A DNA stretch of 64,000 bases from Jacaranda mimosifolia (GCA_018894105.1 CM032129.1:33249468-33313467), one strand, 5' to 3'. Positions 35,527 through 47,600 are shown, counted from the first letter of the stretch. Program-made: numbers and translations. Notes: generated from the letters alone by a model not told the origin.

Positions 35527-37541
35527 CACTACAAGAAAATTGACATTTAGTGGCATCAACTTGATGACATTTTATAATATAATGACACAAAAAAGTATTA
35601 TGGTAATAGCTGTAAAAAATGCCACTATAATTTAAGATTTAGTGGCATTTAATTAGTAAATGATAAACAAAATAACGACATTTGATTAAAATTGTCAAGA
35701 TAAATGTATTTCAAAGACATTTAACTAGTATCACTATTTTTTTTAGAAAAAAATCCACTAATATGTAATTGTGGTGTCGTTTGAAAAAAATGTCATAAAG
35801 TATTTAGTGGCTTTAGTGGCACTAACTTAGTGACATTTATGGTGTAATGACACACAAAATTAATATAGTGATAATAAATAAAAAAAATGCCACTGTAATA
35901 AAATATTTTGTGGCATTTGATTATTAAATGACATATAAAATAGTTACATTTGATTAAAAATGCCAAAAAAATTATTTAAAGGCATTTAACTAGTGTCACT
36001 ATTTTTTCTTAAAAATATCACTCATATTTATTTATGGTGGCACTTAGAAAAAAATGATACAAAATATTTAGTGGCACTAGCTTAGTGACATTCAGTAGTG
36101 TAATGACACAAAAGAGTAATATGATGATAATTGTTGAAAAAATATCATTGTAATATAATATTTGGTGGCATAAGTGACAAAAGAAATAGTGGCATTTGCT
36201 TGAAAATGCCAACATAAATATATTTGCAAGGTATTTAAGTAGTGCTACTAATATTTTTTTCTTTTAAAATACTACTTATATTTATTTATAATGTCATTTG
36301 TAAAAGATAGAGCAAATTATTTAGTGGGCGTCTCATTAACGTTGTTTTATAATATACTGACATATTAACTAATATAACGATAGTAATAAAAAAAATAATA
36401 TAATATAATTCTTAGTGGTAATTGATTAAAAATATTAAAAAAATATAATGTTGTTGAAATTACTAACAAAATTATATGTTAAAAGCATTTAACTAAAAAA
36501 AATATCACTCATAATTTAGTTATGGTGTGACATGAAATAAATATCACATGAAAATAAATAAAATATATATCGTTATTAATAATTGTAAAATTTATAAAAT
36601 TATATCTTATCATAATGCATTGATTATATTAACTACTTAATAAATTTTAATGTATCAACTAAATTAACCATACTTTTTAAGAACTATAAAAAATTTAAGT
36701 TTTTGTCTATTTTTCTCCTCAACTATACATTTTTATTTTTTTTTGAATATTTTGTATCTCTAAATTTAATATCTCACATTTTTTTCAAATATATTATTTA
36801 ATATAATAATTTTGAGTATATATTTAAATAATTGAGGAAATATGCTTTTAAAGTATAAAAATATAATAATATTTTTTAATATTTATAATGATCATTCAGT
36901 GGGTAGTTTAACGGTAAACTCATATATTTTCAAGTAAAATATCGCAGCTTCTAATCTTATACAAAGCAATTGGAGTCTCAAATATGGGCTGTTGGAGGTA
37001 GATTAAGATATCACTCAATGAAATCTTTTTTGCCATTTAATTTAACCTGTTATTTAATTAATTTTTGTGGCATATTAGTATGTCATCTAAAGGAATTTTT
37101 TGTGGCATTTTACCATTATTATATGCATTTTTTATGGCACGTTAGCTTGTCATTTAATTTTATTTTTTTTTATATTTTAACATGTCATTTACTATACTTT
37201 TCGTGACATATTACCTTATCATTTAAAGGAATTTTGGTGGCATTTTAACATGTCATTACATGCATTTTTAGTGGCATATTAACATGCCATTTAAAAATAT
37301 TTTTAATGGCACTTTGGCACGTTATGTAATGCATTTTTTGTGACATTTTAATGTGTCATCTAATACATTATTTATTGCATTTTATTAATATCATAATGGA
37401 GTTAAATTAATAATATTTATACATTTAACTACACTGCTAGAAGTGACATTTTTAACAAATGCCACTGAATATAAAATTGTCATTATGACACTATTTAAGT
37501 GACACTTTTCAATGCCACTAAATACAATTTTTCTTGTAGTG
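35527..37541. mobile_element. Non-autonomous CACTA (En/Spm) DNA transposon
   Basis: Begins CACTACAAGAAAATTGACAT and ends with its near-perfect inverse, atttttcttgtagtg. It is flanked by the 3-bp duplication ttg (35524-35526 and 37542-37544). Length is 2,015 bp. Subterminal regions repeat short motifs (atttagtggca, tgacattt and inverses) dozens of times, the layout bound by CACTA transposases. No transposase reading frame is present, so it would depend on an autonomous partner. Confidence 0.93.
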
Positions 37542-37544
37542 TTG

Positions 37545-38948
37545 ACCTTTTCAAGATTGGGGATTGTGTAAATTGACCCAACCTGATCGGGTCGTTATTC
37601 TTTTTTAAAGGAAAAAAAAAAGAAATATGAGTTTGATACTCGATACTTCAACAAAATCTTGAATTGAATATCGAGTAGAAAGTTCAATCCAATCAAATAG
37701 TCCTCTTACCTGAATTGAATTTATATACAAATAAATATAAATATAATATTATAATATATATTTATTATATTCAAAGAGGCCAAAGTTTGGCCCTTGTTGT
37801 AATAGAGGTTAAACTTCAGCCATTTTCGTGCTAGGCCTTTTAAGCTTTGTTTATATTAAATTAAAAACAATATTCATCATGTTTGGTATTTAAATATGAA
37901 TTTATCACATACCCAACGTATCTGAATATTCAAAATATTAAATATTTGATACATTGAAATCAACGTCAAATAGTTAAAATTATTATTTGATATGTCAGGT
38001 ATCTTGTTTCAACTATTCAAACTCAAGTTATTCGATTTCAATATTCACCCCAACCTCATGTAAATTTTTGTATCTCAAATGGGATCTGGGTTTTACCTAG
38101 GCCAATGATGACCAACTTGCTCTAGGAATGACCCAATGCCGTAGCAAATTATATATTTAATAATAAAAAGTATTTTGTTTTCTTTAAATTGAACTCAACA
38201 TGTGGCAACAAAATGGGGTGTATAAGTTATAGGCCTGATCGCCTTTCACTCCCGTGGTCCAAACCCACAAAGGAAGAAAAGGTTCTCAGTTCTCTTACGC
38301 ATGACCATGTTCTTGAAATTGTCCGGAGAGCAGATCTTGGAGCTTTCAAAAATCAGGCTCTCTTCTCTCCACCATGCATTTCAATTTCAAAGGCGATTGA
38401 ATTATGATAAATCCATCTGTACTTCATTCCGTGTGGACCATAAACATATAATATGATTCCAAAGTGTTTTTGTGATCCGATCCAATAAGTCCAATTTTCT
38501 TTGGGTAAAATCTTTACACAGAGATTTTTTTACGGTCAGTCCTTTCTGAACGTATCGTTGGATGGAATAAAAGCCACTGGAAAACCGGGCCTACTCTTAA
38601 CTACAGGACGACCCAAAATGTAGCCATCAGGTCCCCAAAGTTGTGATTCACAAATAACAATACTGCCAAAACCGTACATGTTGTCCCCCGCGTTTTTATT
38701 ATTAGTCAATTTTACTATACTTTATTAATAATGGACAAATACCCAATAAACAGTACATTACACAGTACAAGAAGGAGGTAAGCCGTGCTGCTACATCCGC
38801 CATTAAAATGCAAAAAAAATATGAAATGTACGAAATATGAAAGTTTTCTCGAGAACTTCTTATCCGAAGCCAATGAGACAAGAAAAATCAATTAGGAAAA
38901 TCTCTGAACTCTAATTAATATCTCAGATATTTCAAAAGGTGAAAATTT
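37545..38948. other. Spacer between the CACTA element and BBE7
   Basis: AT-rich and without recognised features up to about 38180. A less AT-rich stretch at 38180-38720 includes a 72-codon open frame that matches nothing I know. It may be an old gene or transposon fragment. Confidence 0.3.
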
Positions 38949-40541
38949 TCATAACTCGGTCCTCCTTGGCCAGACAGGAATGCTTTGTTCGGTTCTAAAG
39001 AAGTTATCAGGATCAACTTTTGTCTTAATTTTTACCAACCTGTCGAAGTTATCCTTGAAATAATTCACCCCGTAAACTTCTCCTTCAAAGTAACTGTTGT
39101 AGCCATGGTGGTTGATTCCAAGGTCGAGATCTTTGTAGTTAATAAACGCTTCTCTTGGATCCGTGGACACATATGGAGTCATATAATGATGGAGCATTCT
39201 GGTTAGATTTATGTAATGATTTGCAGCTTCAACTCCATTTTCCTCCCAATTCGCTGCATACTGAAGCATGGCAATGTTGCCGGCTCTCTGAGGAATCGGT
39301 TTTTCTGACGGGGAAATCTGAGCCATTCTGCCTCCCTGCGGATTGAATGTCATCCATGGAGTTTGCAGTTCTACCATTTTCTTGAATATGAACTCTAACC
39401 CTTCTTTCGGGACGGGCTTCTTCAGATAATCAGATTTCCTCTTGAAGTGGGTGAGAACTTGGGGGACTCTACTCAGAAGAACATCAATTGGTGTCCCAGT
39501 TGGAAAATTAGTCCAGAAAAGAACTGATTCAACCCATCTCATTTCGATGCAATCTGTTTGCTCTAATCCCAGTTCTGGAAAATTCTCGTTCATCACGGAG
39601 AGAAGTTCTTCAGAGTTTCCAAGAAACAGGGCGATGAACGTACCTCTGTTCGTATTATTGGCCACGTCGACTATGAGTCTGATGAACAATTCTTCCGGCA
39701 GCTTGTCCGCGGCAACTTCTTGGTAACGATAAATGAGATCAGTAAAATGTTCGTCGTATGTTCTTTCAACTCTGAAGACAGTTACGATTGGTGGGACTTT
39801 AACCAGTTTGATTTTGTAAGATAGTACAACTCCGAAGCTGGAACCCCCGCCGCCGGTAATAGCCCAGAAAAGATCCTCTCCCATGGATTTTCTGTCGAGA
39901 ATTCGCCCATTGACGTCAATCATCTGCGCATCGATTATATTATCAATAGAAAGGCCATATTTTCGCATCAGGTTGCCGTACCCTCCACCGGTGAAGTGAC
40001 CGCCGACGCCGACCGTGGGACAAACCCCGGCAGGGAATCCATGAGTGTTACTCTTTTCAGCAATTCTGTAGTAGAGTTCACCAAGAATTGCCCCGGTTTC
40101 AACCCACGCTGTTTCGTCATCTATGCTGACGTTGACTGACCGGAAATTGAACATGTCCAGGATGAAAAAATTCGGAAAATCGGAAACGTACGAGGTCCCC
40201 TCAAAATCATGGCCTCCACTTCGGATTTTCATCTGCAGGCCGTGAGATTTTGCACAAATGACGGCTGCCTGGATGTGGGAAACGTGGGATGGAGTCAAAA
40301 TTAGTCTGGGTTTAGTAGTGGTGGACTCATTAAACCGCAGGTTTCTCATGTAAGTCCACAAAGCAGATGAAAATGAAGAATCTTTCTGGGTATGGAGCAG
40401 TGGAGAGATTGGGTTGGAGGGTTCGGAGAAACTCTCCAGGCATTGGATGAAAGCTTCATCAGAGGAATAGGGACTGACCCATGAGGCAGAAACTACCAGG
40501 ATTGAGAAGAAAGTAAATATTGCAAAAGTTGAAGTTTTCAT
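38949..40541 (-). CDS. BBE7: berberine bridge enzyme-like FAD oxidoreductase
   Basis: Intronless, 530 residues, starting at a clean signal peptide (MKTSTFAIFTFFSILVVS). The FAD residues are H111 and C174 (GVCPTVGVGG), with Val177 as gatekeeper. The His motif is GGHDFEG, with Phe instead of the Tyr117 of AtBBE-like 15; only BBE8 shares this. Other active-site differences: Asp (LIVDV) in place of Gln, and MLQY instead of KIQY. The NY.D motif is INYKDLDLG. The C-terminus is TEQSIPVWPRRTEL. With BBE8 it forms a subgroup that probably has a different substrate pocket from BBE2 to BBE6. A TATA-like box lies about 55-63 bp upstream. Confidence 0.95.
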   Translation of the reverse strand: MKTSTFAIFTFFSILVVSASWVSPYSSDEAFIQCLESFSEPSNPISPLLHTQKDSSFSSALWTYMRNLRFNESTTTKPRLILTPSHVSHIQAAVICAKSHGLQMKIRSGGHDFEGTSYVSDFPNFFILDMFNFRSVNVSIDDETAWVETGAILGELYYRIAEKSNTHGFPAGVCPTVGVGGHFTGGGYGNLMRKYGLSIDNIIDAQMIDVNGRILDRKSMGEDLFWAITGGGGSSFGVVLSYKIKLVKVPPIVTVFRVERTYDEHFTDLIYRYQEVAADKLPEELFIRLIVDVANNTNRGTFIALFLGNSEELLSVMNENFPELGLEQTDCIEMRWVESVLFWTNFPTGTPIDVLLSRVPQVLTHFKRKSDYLKKPVPKEGLEFIFKKMVELQTPWMTFNPQGGRMAQISPSEKPIPQRAGNIAMLQYAANWEENGVEAANHYINLTRMLHHYMTPYVSTDPREAFINYKDLDLGINHHGYNSYFEGEVYGVNYFKDNFDRLVKIKTKVDPDNFFRTEQSIPVWPRRTEL

Positions 40542-40595
40542 TTTTTTAAGGTATCTTGATATGTTGGACTAGATTGAAGGGTCTCTGAGCATGAG

Positions 40596-40604
40596 TTATA
40601 TAGA
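40596..40604 (-). promoter_or_regulatory. TATA-like element of BBE7
   Basis: On the minus strand this reads CTATATAAC, about 55-63 bp before the BBE7 start at 40541. Confidence 0.45.
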
Positions 40605-40904
40605 GAAGTGCGATTATCTATAACCACAGAATGCAAATATCTGTATAAGAGTTGTCGATTATGCCTAGTACAGTCCAATGTACGATAGAGGCTTCGTGCC
40701 ATTGTTGTGATAGTTGAGTTAATTTGATTCATAAGTTGTCGTAAAATATCATAAGATTTGAATTCACTTATTGTGGTAAATTTGAATAGGTTAAATTTAT
40801 GAATGAAAATTTCAATTTAGTCATTGTGCAGAGAAATAAGGACGGTGAGTTGGGTCCCCAGAAACGAGACAATACTACATAATAACGTCTACAAAAGTTT
40901 TGGC

Positions 40905-41347
40905 TTTGTTTGGATGTGAATTAGGGAATTCTCTCAAAAAAATTTGAGAGAATGAATTTTGGGAAGTGAGGTTGGGAAATGTGATAGTTGTTTATTAGTG
41001 TTTTTGGAGGTAGGTGGAGAATGATTTGTTTGTTTGTTTGTGTTTTAAGGGAAGTAAGATGTCACATCAATGGCTTTTTTTGCTGGGTTTGTGAGGTAAA
41101 ATGAGTATTTTAAAATTATTTATATATATGTATATATAGATTGTGTGAGTGGTAGTATGTGTATATATTTGTAATGAAGAGATAATTGATTGAACCTTTG
41201 GGGAATGTGTTCAGAGTGTGAATAGTGGGATTTTTGGGGATAAATTTTGTATATTGGAAATAAAATTGGGAAATGCAAAGTGTTTGTTTGTTTAAATTTT
41301 AAAAGTTGAAAAATGAATTAGGAGTTTATAAACAAACAAGCCCTTTG
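40905..41347. repeat. MITE-like element, family 2, copy 2
   Basis: Ends resemble inverted repeats (ggctttgtttggatgtgaat at the left, ttataaacaaacaagccc at the right). The interior gaatgaattttgggaagtga and ggttgggaaatgtga match, inverted, the element at about 11360-11815. Confidence 0.55.
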
Positions 41348-42085
41348 CTTTTGTTTTGATAGAAAATTTTCAAGAGAGTACAGTGAATTTAGAAAATGTA
41401 TTGAGAATTTGAATTTACATTTTGTTTTATTTTAGAAAAACAAATTATAAGCATTTTTTTATGTAAGCTTTATTTATTAGTCATGTCATATTAAATTTTT
41501 ATATAATTATAATGATGTATATCAAAATAATGAAGGAGAGATATAATAATTATAAAGTATTTGATGTTTTAATAATAATTTGAGAAGAAAACAGGTATTT
41601 TGAGGAAATATTTTGTTTTATTTGGTGGTGGATAAAATTCATTGTAAGAGAATAAAAACAAACATTGCTAGCTTTCTTATACAATAATGTGAAACGCCAC
41701 CTATTTGGCTATTTAAAACTATAATTTATTCATAATGAAAATGTAGATAATTTTGTCGAATTTTTCAAAAACTAATTGTGATATATCGAATAACATGATA
41801 TGAAAGTTTAATAATGTTAAAATTGTAAAAAAAATCAATATAATAATTTAGTTAGAAGATAAGATTGGACATATTTTGGAACACATCCAAAATTATAGGT
41901 GTACAATATATATTACAAAATTAAGTTGTGAGAAACTTATGGAGAATTCGAGTTCCATAGAAATAATTTAGGTATCCGTCGTGATTCTCTTTATTATAAT
42001 ATATATATATATATATATATTTGGGAGAAACTAGTTTGGGCCAAAGATTCTCGGGCCTGGTTTGAGGGCTTGTGGTGTTGCCTAA
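41348..42085. other. AT-rich spacer with (AT)n microsatellite
   Basis: No gene seen. A run of about 11 AT units lies at about 41998-42020. Confidence 0.5.
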
Positions 42086-42445
42086 GTGCCTGTTTGGTTT
42101 CTTTTCCAAAATTTCTTTTAATTTTCTCTTGAAAATGAAAACAGAAAATTATCAACTTTTTTCTTATTTTTACAGATATTTTTATTTTCAGCATATTTTC
42201 TCAAACATATTATTACACTCCCTCTCTATTTTCACACCTTATTTTTTTACTCATATTTGCACGACTTTTAATATAAAAATACTACAATATCTAAATAGAA
42301 CTCATTTTCAACTCCACACAATTATTTTATTTTAAATAAAATATTTAAATAATATTTTATTTTTAAAATCACACTTATAACTAATTTTTTATTATCCTTT
42401 TTTTTCATAAAATAGAAATGCCTCCAGAATACAAAATCAAACGAT
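42086..42445 (+). mobile_element. MITE family 1, copy A
   Basis: Starts gtgcctgtttggtttc and ends acaaaatcaaacg, imperfect inverted repeats. The interior (tcttgaaaatgaaaacagaa, ttttcagcatattttctcaa, attattacactc) matches copies B (54675-55710) and C (60384-60745). Confidence 0.75.
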
Positions 42446-42780
42446 CCTATTAAGGTCCAAGACCATGACTTCAGGCCCGGTACTGTCGTATTCTAATATT
42501 TTTTGATGATTCAATAATTGCTCCGTTTCTTGATTCGATGTGTTTCACGTGAATGACGATAATGTACAGACAGTTTTACGCCACAAATATATATATATAT
42601 ATATATGTATATATTTGAATAGAATATTTTGCATATTTGATTAGTTTGGTTCATAATAATTAGCTAATATGCGCCCACTGGATAAGACAACTAGCAAGTA
42701 GTTCATTCTTTTTATTTAGTATACTTTAATAATTGGCTAACAACATTAATTAATTCAGCTGTCGAGTCTCATGCACAGTT

Positions 42781-42926
42781 TAGATTCTTTATTTTATTTT
42801 ATAAATATATACATGTATATTAAATAATTTTTATAAAAATAATTAATTAAAAATTAAATACTCTTAACATGTATACATCAAATAACAACAGAAGATGAAA
42901 TAAATAATAAAATAAATAATCCAAAG
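42781..42926. repeat. MITE family 3, copy 1
   Basis: Near-palindromic AT-rich repeat with ends tagattctttattttat and aaaataaataatcc. The interior aaaattaaatactctt-aacatgtat is shared with the copies at 43641, 49711 and 52221. Confidence 0.55.
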
Positions 42927-43640
42927 TACTGCTTATATGCGTGCTTATATTTGGTGCAATTTTTTAGCTTTCATGTCTATTTTCGTCCTCTGGTTGCATA
43001 GTAGTCATTGCAAGATTCAAGTATTTCAATTTTGCTATTTAATATTTTTATTCTTGTTGTTATTATGAAAAAATTATACATATTTCTTTTGTCCCAAATG
43101 ATGGGATTAATCATGTCAGTTGAAGGGGATATTTAAATTAATGAAAGTTAAAAAGTTATTAGGTGTAATTTTTACACCAATATATTTCCATTGTTATTAT
43201 AATAAAAAAAAAATCAAACAATATTATTTTGATAAAAGAATTTCATAACTTGCCTGGAATGATAATCTTGTACTTAAATGTTTGAATTGCGAAGTCTGAC
43301 ATGTTAAGTTCATTGGTTGATTAGGCATTTTATAATGAAAAAATATGTTTAGCTTACTTGTATTTAAATATGAAATAAAAGAGTGTTTTAGGTGTAGGTT
43401 TTTGAAGAATTAAGTGCAATCGAATTGCATTTGAAAAAGTGCATGTACTCCAAATCAAATATGTTTTCATTTTGGGGAAATGAAATTAAATATATTGAGG
43501 AAATATATTGATATTTTGAAATTGTTTTATTATTTAATTTTGAAGGCAATTTGCTATCAATTTATAAGTGAAGTACGAAAGTGTCTAGTATTCAAAGGTC
43601 AACACCGTGGCTTAGCTGTTGAATGCACTATGTTAATGTT

Positions 43641-43811
43641 TAGATCTTTTTATTTTATTTCGTATTTTATCTCCTATTTTATTGTATGAATGTATGATAT
43701 ATGTATTAAATATTTTCTTATAAAAATAATTGATTGAGAATCAAATACACTTAACATATATATCACATTGGAATAGAAGATGAAATACGAAATGAAATAA
43801 AGGATTCAAAG
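43641..43811. repeat. MITE family 3, copy 2
   Basis: Ends tagatctttttattttat and gaaatgaaataaaggattc. The interior ttcttataaaaataattgat and aatacacttaacatat match the other copies. Confidence 0.6.
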
Positions 43812-44003
43812 TTCTATATAACTAGAAAAGAAGCCCGCATAGCACATTTTCACAAAAAGTACATTTTCGTGAAAATTCACAATCAACATTCCACTTGTAC
43901 ATAAACTATATCATAAGAATTAAATAATAACAATGGAGAAGAATTCACAAACAATCTGATATTGGTTATGTAATAAGATTTTGTTCTATGGTAATGATCA
44001 TAT

Positions 44004-45620
44004 TCATACGCTGCCAATTAATGGAAATATTGGAATACTTTGCTCATTTCTGAAGAAATTTTCAGGATCCACCGTGGACTTAATTTGCACCAGTCTGTCG
44101 AAATTATTCTTGAAATACTTGAAACCATAAGCTGCTGCTTCAGAGTAACTATCCGGGCCGTTGTGGTTGATGCCCAAATCAAGATCTCTGTAGTTGAGAT
44201 ATGCTTGCCTTGATTTGGACGCAAAAGGAGCAATATATGAATACAATTTTCTTGTCAAATCTATGTAATAATTGGCAGCCTCAACTCCTGTCTCGTTCCA
44301 GTTTGTTGCAATTTCTGCCAGGGCAATGTTACCAGCTCGATGCGGAAAAGGTTTGGCCGACGGTGAAATGTCATCCATGATTCCCCCGTAAGGAAAGAAC
44401 TTCAGAATTGGAGTTTCTAATACCTTCATTTTCTTGAATATGAACTCCAAACCCTTTTTAGGAATCGGCTTCTTTAAGAAAACAGATTTCCTCTTCATGC
44501 GAGCCGGGGCTGGGTGAATCCTGCTGAGCAGAATACTGGTGGGCGTTCCTGTCGGAAAATTCATCCAGCGAACCAGGGACTCAGCCCAACTCACCTCAAC
44601 GCAGTCTGCTTTTGTTAATCCCAGTTCGGGGAAGCTTTTGTTTGTCAGGTAGATAAGCCTTTCTGAGTCTCCAAGAAACAAGGTCAGGAATGTGGCTCTT
44701 GTTATCTTAATTTCTCCAACTTTTACAACATCAATGGCTAATTTGATGTATATATCCTCGTCCAATTTGTCAACAACGTTTAGATATTTATAGACAATCT
44801 CAGTAAAATTTTGCATGTTATAATTAGTCATTCGAGTTCGTACAAAAGATACCTTAAGAGGCACTCTAACCAGCCTGATTTTGTAAGCAAGAACGACCCC
44901 GAAGCTGGAGCCACCGCCCCCAGTAATAGCCCAGAACAAATCCTCCCCCATGGACGCCCGATCCAGAAGGTGGCCATTAGCGTCGACAAGAGTTGCATCG
45001 ATAACATTGTCAGCAGCCAGGCCGTATTTCCTAATCAGATTTCCAAATCCACCGCCACTGATCTGCCCGCCGACCCCAACTGTCGGGCACATTCCGCCAG
45101 GGAAGCCGTGAACGTCGCTTTTCTCTGCAATTCTGTAGTAAACTTCTCCAAGAGTGGAGCCAGCTTCAACCCAGGCAGTTTCGTCCTCTATGCTGACATT
45201 GATTGCTCGAAGATTAAACATGTCGAGGATGAAGAAAGGCGCATCGGATACATATGAAACGCCCTCGAAATCATGGCCTCCGCTTCGGATTCTCATTTCC
45301 AGGCCGTGGGATTTAGCACAAACGACGGCTGCCTGGACGTGGGAAACGTGCGTGGCAGTGAGAATTAGTTGTGGCTTTGGGGCGGTGGATTCATTGAACC
45401 GCAGGTTTCGCATGTAAAACTGGAGAACATAGGAATATGACGAGTTGGTCGGAAAATATAATGCGTCAGAAATCGGGTGAGAGGGTTCAGATTGGGTGAT
45501 AAGGCATTCAAGAAAGGCTTCAACTTTAGTTGAATCAGAAGTATTGGCCAATGCCGCAGCCAAAAGTATGAGGCTGAAGAAGAAGAAGAATGAAACCATG
45601 GAAATGTTTGAAGATTTCAT
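44004..45620 (-). CDS. BBE8: berberine bridge enzyme-like FAD oxidoreductase with divergent active site
   Basis: Intronless, 538 residues, with a strongly hydrophobic signal peptide (MVSFFFFFSLILLAAALA within the first 25). FAD attachment residues H116 (GGHDFEG) and C178 (GMCPTVGVGG) are intact, and the gatekeeper is Val181. Much else around the flavin has changed. GGQISGGGFG replaces GGHFSGGGYG. Asp replaces the LQP Gln (LAIDV). LAEI stands where most have KIQY, so both the Lys and Gln of AtBBE-like 15 are lost. The NYRD motif remains ([10 protein letters not shown]). The frame is open throughout with a normal C-terminus (NEQSIPIFP), so it reads as a functional but functionally shifted enzyme, closest to BBE7. 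Confidence 0.95.
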   Translation of the reverse strand: MKSSNISMVSFFFFFSLILLAAALANTSDSTKVEAFLECLITQSEPSHPISDALYFPTNSSYSYVLQFYMRNLRFNESTAPKPQLILTATHVSHVQAAVVCAKSHGLEMRIRSGGHDFEGVSYVSDAPFFILDMFNLRAINVSIEDETAWVEAGSTLGEVYYRIAEKSDVHGFPGGMCPTVGVGGQISGGGFGNLIRKYGLAADNVIDATLVDANGHLLDRASMGEDLFWAITGGGGSSFGVVLAYKIRLVRVPLKVSFVRTRMTNYNMQNFTEIVYKYLNVVDKLDEDIYIKLAIDVVKVGEIKITRATFLTLFLGDSERLIYLTNKSFPELGLTKADCVEVSWAESLVRWMNFPTGTPTSILLSRIHPAPARMKRKSVFLKKPIPKKGLEFIFKKMKVLETPILKFFPYGGIMDDISPSAKPFPHRAGNIALAEIATNWNETGVEAANYYIDLTRKLYSYIAPFASKSRQAYLNYRDLDLGINHNGPDSYSEAAAYGFKYFKNNFDRLVQIKSTVDPENFFRNEQSIPIFPLIGSV

Positions 45621-45888
45621 TTATTTTTTTTTGTGAAAGTTGGAGAAGGTTGTTTATCAATATTACGGATATATAGAACATTATATATGCAGGCAGTGGC
45701 AGCTTATTTACGTCTGTGTACGAAAAAAAATTGATGCGGGGAGGCCACTAGCCGGTCATATAGCCGAGAGAATTGGCAATGCAACATGCTGCCATTATTA
45801 TAACTATCGTGTGCGTGACAGTTTATGTAATTTAGAAGATTTTATTCAACTGATTTGTTATATATATTAGCTAAATGATATTTAAATT
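45621..45888. promoter_or_regulatory. Upstream region of BBE8
   Basis: Contains TA-rich TATA-like stretches on the minus strand at about 45669-45690. No conserved coding signal. Confidence 0.3.
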
Positions 45889-46713
45889 AGGGGTGTAAAT
45901 GGATATTAAACGAATCGAATTCACTATTTTTATATTTATATTCGATTAATTTTTTGAATATTCGAATACGGATACGGATTCAACAGATATTTATGCATGA
46001 TATTTGAATTCGTATCTGTCGGATATCGATTGAATTTGGATATATCTGTATTCGATTATAATTATTCAAATTCATCCATATTTGATTAAAATTATCCGTA
46101 TTCAGATTATTTTTTTGGATATTCTTATTCGATAATAATTATTTGGATATCCATTTACGAATATCCAATTATGTGAATCCATTAACATTTAACAAATACA
46201 TATTTTTTAATTAATAGAAGGAACTATACAATTTTATCAAAAAAGAAGCAATCAAACAAATAGTACAATTTTTAACTAATAATTGACTTTATAATTGATT
46301 ATTAGCACTAATTAATATTAATAGTTCTATTTAAGTATATTAGTTATAACATTAACCAACAATAATTTTTGTTGATTAACTTAATTCTTCAATTTTTTCA
46401 CTATATTATAATAATTTTTTAAACTTATTATTTTTTATTCTCAATTCTTCAATTATAATTTATATATATACATATGTGGATTATGATATTTTTATTAAAA
46501 AATATAAATAATATATCTTTTAATAAATGTATATTCAGAGCGAATATTAACATATTGGATATGCATTTACCATATCTGTATCCATTTACAATCAAATATC
46601 TACTAATCGAATGCGAATAATATATACTTTAAATGAATGCAGATAATATTTATATAGACTGATACGGATGTAAATAGTAAATAAATTTTCAAATATTCAT
46701 TTACAAGCTTAAG
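45889..46713. mobile_element. Dispersed AT-rich element with gtaaatg-type inverted ends
   Basis: Starts ggggtgtaaatggatatt and ends aatattcatttacaagc, an imperfect inverted repeat of about 15 bp. The interior is full of gaatacggatac- and ggatatc-type motifs, and it shares family with the insertion at 33219-33905 in the opposite orientation. No protein-coding remnant and no clear target duplication were found. Confidence 0.6.
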
Positions 46714-47242
46714 TTAAATATTGGTAAAATTCATTTAAATTAGGCAGCAAAACAATAAATGCAAGCTTCTTTTGATTTTTGACAATGCAATGTGTTGGGC
46801 CCCAAACCTCTGAAAGCCCATTATTAACCAAAGGACATGAGAATTGTTCAATTCTGATATTATCTGACAAAATATTTTGTAAGGATTAATTTTGGTCTAA
46901 TTCAATAATTAGTCACGTTAGACAACAAATCTTATTGATGTTGAAAGTATTAAAAGTTTATTTTATAAGTTGCTTTTTCTTTTTTTATTTATAGACTAAA
47001 AGTCTTCATCAATATTTGATAATGAATAAAACATCTATGCGATTGAGATTTATGATATGTGAAAGATTTTATTCTTATTATATCTCAAGTGTTGTCATAC
47101 TTTATTTTATGATTGATTGTTCCTTTTAAATTATTGTTTATTATATAATTTAATTTGATTTGACTAAGTTAGATATCAAGTAGAATTTCCACCAGTATAA
47201 TGTAAAATTTTTGGACTTCATTTGCTTGCCTGAAGTAGAAAA
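46714..47242. other. AT-rich spacer
   Basis: Nothing recognised beyond short AT-rich runs. Confidence 0.4.
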
Positions 47243-47600
47243 AAATGTTTGGTTATATTTTTTTATGTGATTTTATTATTATTTATTATTTATTTTGAGA
47301 GAATGAATTATTGAAAAATGTGAAAATTATGTTTTTGTATGTTTATTTATGTTTTGGGAGATATATTTTTTACTGTACTAATGAAATCAATATTTTTTTG
47401 TTGTGTTTTTAGGATGAAAATGAAATTGAATAATTTTTTTTGTTGTTAAAATAATAATAAAATATATATGTGTATATATATAATATATATATATATGTAT
47501 GCATATATTAAAAAATAAAAATTGTGAAGGATAAATCAGAATATGTTTGATTATATTTTTTCAAAATAATTTTATTTTGAGAAAACATAACCAAACATTG
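47243..47600. mobile_element. MITE with aatgtttggttat inverted ends
   Basis: Left end aaatgtttggttatatttttt and right end gaaaacataaccaaacattg are inverted copies, bracketing about 330 bp of AT-rich noncoding DNA. I could not fix a target duplication. Confidence 0.6.

Larger units (their letters stand above)
42446..44003. other. Spacer between MITE copy A and BBE8
   Basis: AT-rich and without genes. It holds two family 3 MITE-like repeats (42781-42926 and 43641-43811), a TA microsatellite at about 42587-42605 and the 3' flank of BBE8. Confidence 0.45.

Noticed and set aside
36895..36965. tRNA-like stretch with tagtttaacgg inside the CACTA element
   Set aside because: Resembles an A box, but no convincing B box or tail; not enough for a tRNA or SINE call.
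36970..37206. 78-codon open frame inside the CACTA element
   Set aside because: It consists of translated subterminal repeat DNA and has no transposase features.
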